A stretch of 6,669 nt of DNA from Prolixibacteraceae bacterium (GTDB taxonomy: Bacteria; Bacteroidota; Bacteroidia; Bacteroidales; Prolixibacteraceae): assembly GCA_014380255.1 (NCBI GenBank), contig JACMKG010000471.1:1-6669 (forward strand), written 5' to 3'. How positions within the stretch are numbered: position 1 is the stretch's first letter; the number at the start of each line of letters is the position of its first letter. A model generated the notes under the pieces. The model saw nothing but the letters and a program-made list of their open reading frames with translations, was not told the origin of the DNA and did no database searches. The position numbers were made by a program, and so were the translations under genes. Positions 1 to 5,900 of the stretch are shown piece by piece.

Positions 1-239
1 ATGGAATTGAAGTGGTAGGCGATATTGTTCAAAATACCTATGAATACGGACTGAATGGCAAAGTACTTGCTGCCAGTTTTAAAACAGTGGACCAGATTTA
101 CCGTGTCAGTATGGCTGGTGCTCATTCGGCCACCATTAGCCCGGAATTGTTGCACCAGTTGATCAAACACCCTATGACCGACATCGGGGTTAAGCAATTT
201 GAACTGGATGCAGAAGGGCTTTACGATATTGAATTCTGA
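1..239 (+). CDS. Fructose-6-phosphate aldolase / transaldolase-like protein, C-terminal part
   Basis: This is the 3' end of a gene that begins before the window; the first complete codon is at base 3 and the stop is TGA at 237-239, giving 78 visible residues. A GTG at 12 is not taken as the start because the family similarity already runs through the residues before it. The segment KVLAASFKT, followed by an AGA...ATISPELL stretch and a HPMTDIGVKQFELD tail, closely resembles the last third of E. coli FsaA as I remember it. Enzymes of this family cleave or form fructose 6-phosphate (dihydroxyacetone plus glyceraldehyde 3-phosphate) or act as short transaldolases in the cytoplasm. The Schiff-base lysine lies upstream and cannot be checked, so aldolase and transaldolase activity cannot be told apart. 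It is followed by about 800 bases without a gene and is probably not in the efflux operon. Confidence 0.85.
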   Translation, partial: GIEVVGDIVQNTYEYGLNGKVLAASFKTVDQIYRVSMAGAHSATISPELLHQLIKHPMTDIGVKQFELDAEGLYDIEF

Positions 240-243
240 GAAT

Positions 244-288
244 GGAGACCGGAGCAGGGAAACCGGAGACGGGAAAGCGGGAAAAGGG
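244..288. repeat. Degenerate purine-rich short repeat
   Basis: Just after the aldolase stop there are several imperfect copies of a GGAGACCGGGAAA-like unit; the best preserved are ccggagacgggaaa and the following gcgggaaaaggg. The strand is almost entirely purine, with a few C and T. Low-complexity tracts like this are common between genes in environmental Bacteroidota, from memory. It has no coding sense and no T-run, so a terminator role is unlikely. Confidence 0.5.
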
Positions 289-360
289 TAGCTGCTCTTG
301 ATTAATCGGGCTGCTAGCCAACATCCATTTCAATAAGTAAATGAGTACGACAATAAAGCG

Positions 361-369
361 GTTACGAAG
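361..369. repeat. 9-bp direct repeat, left copy (target-site duplication)
   Basis: The sequence gttacgaag here is repeated perfectly and in the same orientation at 646-654. Each copy directly abuts the outer end of one terminal inverted repeat of the element between them, which is the arrangement left by transposition with a 9-bp staggered cut. Confidence 0.75.
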
Positions 370-645
370 TAGGGGTGTTCGGAAGATGATTATTTCATAA
401 AATGGCCTGCATCATGAAGAAGTAGGTGCAGCGCACCTTTAATATTTGTAGAAAAGCGCAAAGAGCCTAATCGAAGATGCGTAGCATTGTAATATTTGAA
501 TGGTTAACTGGTTAGCATTGGCAGCATCAGGTTGTTTTAAGGCCACTGGATATTATGCTGCTACGCAGCTTCGATTCCTATTTCCTGAACTTTTTCTACA
601 AATATCAAGGTGCTCCGTACCCACAGCATCTTCCGAACACTCTTA
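370..645. mobile_element. MITE-like non-autonomous element, 276 bp
   Basis: The ends are 19-bp inverted repeats: taggggtgttcggaagatg at 370-388 and, read on the minus strand from 645 to 627, taagagtgttcggaagatg (17 of 19 identical, the inner 14 perfect). Perfect 9-bp direct repeats abut both ends. Inside, the arms continue as an imperfect inverted repeat: gcacctttaatatttgtag at 433-451 pairs with a near copy at 596-613, and atcgaag at 470-476 pairs with cttcgat at 569-575. The left arm has about 31 extra bases between its end and this inner block. There is no transposase frame, so movement would need an enzyme encoded elsewhere. I cannot assign the parent insertion-sequence family; a 9-bp duplication fits several, including IS1 and some IS4 members. 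Because the arms are mutually complementary, the whole unit could form a long hairpin in DNA or RNA. Confidence 0.72.
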
Positions 646-654
646 GTTACGAAG
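646..654. repeat. 9-bp direct repeat, right copy (target-site duplication)
   Basis: This is the second perfect copy of gttacgaag, starting one base after the right terminal inverted repeat ends. Perfect identity suggests an insertion recent enough that the duplication has not decayed, although the two terminal repeats already differ at two positions. Confidence 0.75.
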
Positions 655-765
655 ATCAAAAAACAACAGAATAAGATTTTAAGTGGATAGATCGTGTGCT
701 CCAATAGAATCTTTGCTATAGCCTTTACTTATTTGATCGTAATTATTTAGGTACTTTAATTTGTT

Positions 766-886
766 ATTTATGGCAACACTGAGTTGCACAGAGTTTTACT
801 CACAGTGTATCACAGAGTTCAACTATTGATTAGTAAGCTTTTGTGTAACTCGGTGAGCCTCTGAGAAACTCTGTGTTACCATAAAT
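766..886. repeat. Inverted repeat with ~10-nt periodic CACAGAG motifs
   Basis: The outer ends are the perfect inverted pair atttatgg (766-773) and ccataaat (879-886). The left arm then carries CACAGAG-like heptamers starting at 777, 787, 801 and 811; the right arm carries the reverse-complement form (ctctgtg, ctctgag, ctcggtg) starting at 869, 859 and 849. The motif therefore recurs about every 10 bases in both arms, facing inward. Alignment of the arms shows about 75-80% identity over the outer 30 bases. No matching direct repeats flank it, so there is no sign of transposition. Similar CACAGAGTT-type interspersed repeats occur in Bacteroidota intergenic DNA, from memory. It could form a long hairpin; no T-run follows it. 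Confidence 0.6.
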
Positions 887-977
887 GAATTTCAATAGTA
901 TAAAACATGGCGGATGGCAACTTGAATTATCGTATATTAATTTTAAGTTTCCCGACACACTATTTTATGCTGAAAAC

Positions 978-1008
978 TTTTAATCTATCCAGACAGTTCA
1001 TACATTTG
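978..1008 (+). promoter_or_regulatory. Bacteroidota-type promoter of the tetR gene
   Basis: The octamer tacatttg at 1001-1008 matches the Bacteroidota -7 consensus TAnnTTTG exactly. A weak -33 element, TTTT at 978-981 (consensus TTTG), lies 19 bases upstream, a normal spacing. Transcription would start around 1013-1016, inside the operator that begins at 1009, leaving a leader of only about 20-25 bases before the ATG at 1037. Confidence 0.6.
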
Positions 1009-1028
1009 CATACTGAACGATCGGTATG
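1009..1028. promoter_or_regulatory. TetR-family operator O1 (autoregulatory)
   Basis: catactgaacgatcggtatg is an imperfect palindrome with 8 of 10 base pairs matching across the dyad and perfect CATAC/GTATG ends. It begins one base after the -7 element and would cover the transcription start, so a bound dimer should block transcription of the adjoining regulator gene. It matches the second site at 1654-1673 (read on the other strand) at 19 of 20 positions, which is the main evidence that it is a real binding site. Confidence 0.8.
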
Positions 1029-1036
1029 TTTTTATT

Positions 1037-1633
1037 ATGAGCGACACCAGAGAATATATCATTGATAAGGCTTACGGCCTATTTCTAAGCCGGAGCTACG
1101 AGGCTGTTTCAATCAGCGAAATAAGCAAAGCCATTGGTCTGACCAAAGGTGCGTTGTATCATCATTTCCGCAACAAGGAAGAACTGTTTATGGCCGTGGT
1201 AGATAAAAACATTAAGATCGAAGAGTTTGATTATGATCCGGCAACCACCACGCTGAAAAACTACATTGAACTGTGCCAGAAGAAAGCCCGGCAGATAGTA
1301 AGCCAAACCTACAGCTCTGATCCCGCATACATCCCTCACAATTTGCTGGCTCTGCTTATTGATGCATTCAGGCATTATCCCGGCTATGCGGATAGGAAGG
1401 AAAAATTTATTCAGGCCGAAATTGCCAAAACAAGGCAAATGATGGATCTGGCAAAGGAAAGAGGTGAAATCAGGGAAGATATCAATACCACCCTGATGGC
1501 CGAGATCTTTTTTACCCTGAACACCGGGATTGCACGTAGCCTTATCCATACCAACATGAACCAAAAGAAAGCCATCCAGCAGTTGAAAGACCAATTCCAG
1601 GAGCTTTATAAACTAATGGTAAAAACGGGGTAA
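1037..1633 (+). CDS. TetR/AcrR-family transcriptional repressor
   Basis: This 198-residue protein has the standard TetR length and layout. Residues 5-51 form the N-terminal DNA-binding domain, with the helix-turn-helix around 24-46 and the family signature in IGLTKGALYHHFRNKEELF (33-51). Residues from about 55 to the end are a helical ligand-binding and dimerisation domain whose sequence does not reveal the inducer. The ATG at 1037 is chosen because it places the usual short tail of a few residues before helix 1 and follows the promoter closely; there is no Shine-Dalgarno sequence, as is usual in Bacteroidota. The gene is bracketed by two nearly identical palindromes, 8 bases before its start and 20 bases after its stop, and is followed by efflux genes in the same direction. 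By analogy with AcrR-type systems it probably represses itself and the pump genes. An antisense frame at 1109-1594 is a shadow. Confidence 0.93.
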   Translation: MSDTREYIIDKAYGLFLSRSYEAVSISEISKAIGLTKGALYHHFRNKEELFMAVVDKNIKIEEFDYDPATTTLKNYIELCQKKARQIVSQTYSSDPAYIPHNLLALLIDAFRHYPGYADRKEKFIQAEIAKTRQMMDLAKERGEIREDINTTLMAEIFFTLNTGIARSLIHTNMNQKKAIQQLKDQFQELYKLMVKTG

Positions 1634-1653
1634 GCTGTTTTTTTATCCTAAAA

Positions 1654-1673
1654 CATACCGTTCGTTCAGTATG
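1654..1673. promoter_or_regulatory. TetR-family operator O2, in front of the efflux genes
   Basis: cataccgttcgttcagtatg is a palindrome whose arms extend outward as AAACATAC (1651-1658) and GTATGTTT (1669-1676), perfect over 8 bases on each side. Its reverse complement differs from O1 at a single base. It lies 50 bases before the adaptor start codon. A promoter there is less clear than at O1: TATGTTTT at 1670-1677 fits TAnnTTTG at seven of eight positions but lacks a -33 partner, and TATTTACA at 1695-1702 is a weaker alternative with TTTT at 1674-1677 upstream. With either choice the repressor would overlap promoter elements. If no promoter is active here, bound repressor could instead act as a roadblock to read-through from tetR. 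Confidence 0.8.
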
Positions 1674-1722
1674 TTTTAACAACCCTGATTATTCTATTTA
1701 CAAAACGTTTAATATCAATATC

Positions 1723-2760
1723 ATGAGAAACAATCTTATTTTACTGGCCCTGCTCATTGTGATGGCAGCCTGTGAGACAAAAAAGGAGGCCCCGAAAAAG
1801 GAAACTACCTTCGTTAAAGTAAAAGCAAAAGCGGTAACCCTTGCCATGGGGCAATCGGAGCTTCGCTACAGCGGAACCATAGAAGCTTTCCAGACTATAC
1901 CCCTTACCTTTCAAAGCACAGGAACCGTTGAGCAGGTGCTGGTGCAGGAAGGCGATGTGGTTAGAAAAGGTCAGTTGCTGGCTGTTGTCAACAAAGCCGA
2001 TAATCAAAGCATTTACAACTCTTCACTGGCCATGTACCAGCAGGCCAAGGATGGGTACGACAGGCTGAAACAGGTGTATGATAAAGGAAGCCTTACAGAA
2101 GTGAAATGGGTGGAAATGGAAACTAATATGAAACAAGCCGAAGCACAACTTCAGATTGCCAAAAACAACCTTGACAAGTGTAACCTGTATGCCCCCGCCA
2201 GTGGCGTGGTTGGTAAACGGAACATTGAACCCGGTCAGTCTTCTTTATCGGGCTTATCCCCCATTGAACTGGTAAAGATTGAAAAGGTACTGGTAAAGAT
2301 TGCCGTGCCGGAGAATGAGATCGGTAAAATTAAGAAAGGCATGAAAGCCGGCTTTCTCATTTCTGCTTTAGGAAATAAGAGCTATGAAGGGGTGATTACT
2401 CATGTGGGTGTTGTAGCCGATCGGTTTTCACGCACCTATGAAGTGAAAATATCGGTTGACAATACTTCCCTTGAAATGAAACCCGGGATGGTATGTGATG
2501 TGAACCTTCAGATGGAAGAGGGAACTCATCAGCTGATTGTTCCTTACCAGGCGGTAACAGTTGATAAGGCAGGAAAATCATACGTATGGAGGATTCATCC
2601 CGATAACAAGACTGTAGAACGGGCGGAAGTAACGCTGGGATCTATTGAGCAAAACGGGATCGTGGTGCTCTCAGGCCTGGTATCCAATGACAGGGTCGTA
2701 GTGGAAGGAAAAGAAAAATTGTCGGATGACAGCTTAATTAACGTAAGTTACCAGTTATAA
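1723..2760 (+). CDS. RND efflux periplasmic adaptor (membrane fusion) lipoprotein, AcrA/HlyD-type
   Basis: A 345-residue adaptor that links an inner-membrane RND pump to a TolC channel. The N-terminus has a short hydrophobic signal (4-16) ending in VMAAC, so Cys17 is the probable lipidated residue; Met at -3 is a tolerated but not ideal lipobox residue. The first half of the lipoyl/barrel-sandwich domain is at about 63-90 (VLVQEGDVVRKGQLLAVV), then a short alpha-hairpin (about 93-150, two helices of some 28 residues), then the second lipoyl half (YAPASGVVGKRNIEPGQ, 156-172). A beta-barrel domain follows to about 265, with the family-typical RTYEVKISVDN (237-247) and LEMKPGMVCDV (250-260), and a membrane-proximal domain from VPYQAV (273-278) to the end. 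The hairpin is short compared with E. coli AcrA. The gene lies 50 bases after O2 and 165 bases before the pump gene and is probably co-transcribed with it. Confidence 0.93.
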   Translation: MRNNLILLALLIVMAACETKKEAPKKETTFVKVKAKAVTLAMGQSELRYSGTIEAFQTIPLTFQSTGTVEQVLVQEGDVVRKGQLLAVVNKADNQSIYNSSLAMYQQAKDGYDRLKQVYDKGSLTEVKWVEMETNMKQAEAQLQIAKNNLDKCNLYAPASGVVGKRNIEPGQSSLSGLSPIELVKIEKVLVKIAVPENEIGKIKKGMKAGFLISALGNKSYEGVITHVGVVADRFSRTYEVKISVDNTSLEMKPGMVCDVNLQMEEGTHQLIVPYQAVTVDKAGKSYVWRIHPDNKTVERAEVTLGSIEQNGIVVLSGLVSNDRVVVEGKEKLSDDSLINVSYQL

Positions 2761-2813
2761 GAAACCGGTAACTAATAAAGGAAGTTTAAACAGAAATAAA
2801 AGGTGTCTGGCGT

Positions 2814-2900
2814 CTAGCTGCTGGCAAGAAATGCTTCGATCAGTGGCAATAGAGGACGATCGCTGCATGGTTTTGCCAGATGCCAGTTACCAGAAGCTAG
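2814..2900 (+). repeat. Nested hairpin in the adaptor-pump spacer
   Basis: The 165-base gap (2761-2925) between the adaptor and pump genes holds collinear complementary segments: ctagct 2814-2819 with agctag 2895-2900, ctggcaa 2821-2827 with ttgccag 2873-2879, atgc 2831-2834 with gcat 2865-2868, and cgatc 2837-2841 with gatcg 2858-2862. Together they give a long interrupted stem with a loop of about 16 bases. No T-run follows, so it is not a standard terminator. It may set mRNA stability or processing between the two genes, or simply be a degenerate intergenic repeat: related CTGGC/GCCAG words recur through the gap. No promoter for the pump gene was recognised in it. Confidence 0.5.
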
Positions 2901-2925
2901 CAACTTTAATTAATAAGTATTTAAG

Positions 2926-5900
2926 ATGGCAAAAAAGTATAGAGGATTGATTGAAGGGGCGATGCGCAACCGCAACATCGTTATCATCCTTACAGCAGTA
3001 TTTATGTTGATCGGAGTGGTGGCTTTAAAAAAGATGCCGCGCAATGAATTTCCCCAGTTTACCATCCGCCAGGGGGTTATCGTAGGAGTTTACCCCGGAG
3101 CCACATCGGCAGAGGTGGAAGCACAGCTTACCCGGGTGGTGGAGAATTACATATTCGGATACCAGGAAGTCAAAAAAGAGAAGACCTATTCCCAGTCCAA
3201 GGAAGGCATCATGTACATTTTTGTTGAATTAAACGACAATGTAAAGAATGCCGACCAATTCTGGTCCAAGTTAAAACATGGACTGGATGAGTTAAAGATG
3301 AACCTTCCCACGGGAGTTATAGCCCTGATTGCCAATTCTGACTTTGGCGATACTTCAGCCCTGCTGATCACCTTGTCTTCCGATTCCAGAAGTTATAAGG
3401 AAATGGAGCAGCAGCTCAAAAAGCTGGAAGCCGAATGCCGTAAAATACGGGCCACTTCAAAGATTAAACATTTTGGGCTACAGAAAGAGAAAATATTTGT
3501 CAATGTAAAGCCTGAGCTGTTAAACGAATACAACATCAAATCGCTCTCTCTGCTGGGTTCTTACCAGACCAACGGAATGGTAAGCTATGCCGGTGAGTTG
3601 AAAGACGGGGTAACCAACCTGCCTGTTCATTTCCCGCCTAACTTTGAATCGGAAAGAGACCTGGCCGACCAGATCGTATATTCAGATCCGCGGGGTAATG
3701 TGGTACGCCTTAAAAACATTGCCAGCATCGAGCGCCGGTACGATGATCCCAAAAGCTATATCAGGCAAAATGGTAAAAAGACCATCCTTCTCTCCCTGGA
3801 AATGCAGCCAGGAAACAACATTGTGGAATTTGGTGAAGAAGTCGACAAGGCCCTGGCCACATTCCAGAAGCAGTGTCCTCCTGACATTGAAATTGCCAAG
3901 ATCTCGGAGTTGCCCAAATATGTAGACAATTCAATCAGTAATTTCATGGAGGAATTCCTGATTGCCATTATAGCCGTTATTTTAGTGACCATGATCCTGC
4001 TTCCCATGCGCGTAGCTTCGGTGGCTGGCATTACTGTACCTATTTCGGTATTAATTACCCTTTGCGCCCTTTATTTTATGGGCATCGAACTGCATACCGT
4101 ATCGCTGGCCACCCTAATCCTGGTGCTGGGAATGATCGTGGATAACTCCATTGTTGTAATTGACAATCATGTCGAAAAGATTGATCATGGCTATTCCCCC
4201 TGGTATGCAGCCATTAAAAGCGCTAAAGAGCTGGTGGCTCCTATCCTTACAGCCACCCTGGCCATCATGGCAGCCTACATTCCTCTTGGATTTATGGTTC
4301 CGGGTACAGCCGGTGAATTTATGCAAACCATCCCTATCGTGGTCTGTGTAGCGCTAACAGTATCCATTGTAATCGCCCTGTTGCTGGTACCTTACCTGAA
4401 TTTCCTGTTCATCAAAAAGGGATTAAAGCCTCAGGGACAGAAAAAGAAAGGAAAGTCATTTCTTGACATTCTGCAGGCATGGTTTGACCGTAGTCTTGAA
4501 AAAGCGTTTGCTCACCCAAAAACAGTCTTCTCCCTGGGTACTGCTACCATCGTGTTGGCAGTGGTTCTGTTCAAGGGTCTCGACCAGCAGCTATTTCCTG
4601 AACTTGAACGTAACCAGTTTGCCGTGGAAGTATACCTGCCCACAGGCTCTTCCCTGGAAAGCACTGCCCAGGTAGTGGATAGCCTGGAATCAATTTTAAT
4701 CAATGATGAAAGGGTAACCAACGTAACCAGTTTTATTGGGACAAGCTCACCGCGTTTTCATACTGTGTATGCCCCAAACATGCCTGCTTCAAACTATGGG
4801 CAATTGCTGATCAATACCCTGTCGGATGAGGCAACACGTGAAATCGTCAATGAGTACAGTCCAAAGTATGCAGATTATTTTGCCAATGCCCACGTCAAAT
4901 GGAAAATCCTCGCCCTGCAGATTGCCAAATCGCCCATCGAGATACGTATTTCCTCTGATTCCGTAAAAGATATCCGTGAGGTTGAGTCACGCGTGTATGA
5001 GATCCTGAAGAAAACCGATCACCTGGGATGGGTGCACACCGACTGGGATCAGATGCAGCAGAACGTACGGGTAAACCTGGATCGTGACAAGGCCAACATG
5101 CTGGGGTATTCCAAAGGACTGGTTGCCACCTCGCTGATGATCGGTCTGGAAGGCATCCCACTAACCACTATCTGGGAGAATGATTATCCGGTAGAGGTCC
5201 GATTGTCACAGGATGCCAGTCATCACAAAGACCTGAAAACCTTGGAAAATCAATACGTCACTTCGTTTACCAATTTCTCGGCTATCCCGTTAAGGTCATT
5301 TGCCACCTTTACCCCCGAATGGACCCAAGGGACTGTTGTACGTCGCAATGGAACTCCTACGCTCACCATACAGATTGAAAATAATCAGGCCGTGTCGGCA
5401 TCGGCCATTATGGATGAAATAAAACCTCAGGTTGATCAGCTGGCTTTGCCCGAAGGAACGTCCATCAGTTATGGTGGAGACCTGGAAGGACAGATAGAGG
5501 TTTTCATACCCATGACCATTGCTTTGGGCCTGAGTGTGGTGCTTATTTTCTTTATCTTGCTTTTCCAGTTTAAAAAAGTAAGGCAGGCCCTGTTAATCAT
5601 GTCCACCATGCTTTTATCCATACCCGGGGCCGCCATTGGACTGACGATCATGCATTATCCGTTCAGCATTACGGCTTTTATCGGTATAACCAGCCTGTGC
5701 GGGATGGTGGTTCGTAACGGGATTATCCTGATCGATTATGCCCGAGAGTTGAGGGAAAAAGACAAGATGCCTATTTACGAAGCTGCACTGGCGGCCGGCA
5801 AACGAAGGATGCGTCCTATCTTTTTGACCTCGGCAGCAGCATCGGTGGGTGTGATACCCATGATCCTGAGCCGCTCTCCGCTGTGGGGTCCCCTGGGTAC

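Larger units (their letters stand above)
240..1000. other. Gene-poor intergenic region rich in repeats
   Basis: About 760 bases without a credible reading frame on either strand separate the aldolase gene from the regulator gene. The region holds a purine-rich degenerate repeat (244-288), a MITE-like element with its target duplication (361-654) and a second inverted repeat (766-886), each listed separately. Bases 289-360, 655-765 and 887-975 show no gene, no tRNA-like fold and no clear terminator. No stem followed by a T-run was found just after the aldolase stop, so where that transcript ends is not visible. Confidence 0.75.

Noticed and set aside
12..14. GTG as a start codon for the first gene
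   Set aside because: The same frame is open to the left edge and the residues before it (GIE) fit the aldolase family, so the gene starts outside the window.
751..900. Second transposon-like insertion at the 766-886 inverted repeat
   Set aside because: No matching direct repeats were found next to its outer ends, so transposition is not supported.
240..1000. CRISPR array or tandem repeat array
   Set aside because: The repeats are inverted or degenerate and lack identical repeats with regular unique spacers.
1109..1594. 161-codon open frame on the minus strand
   Set aside because: It is the antisense shadow of the TetR gene, which has a convincing helix-turn-helix and flanking operators.
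1621..1644. Possible intrinsic terminator after tetR (T-run at 1638-1644)
   Set aside because: The only stem is a short A/T pairing with a loop of about ten bases and no G-C-rich part, so it is too weak to call.
3644..3925. 93-codon open frame on the plus strand in another frame
   Set aside because: It overlaps the RND porter domain in frame 1, where the family sequence is continuous; its own product is low in meaning.
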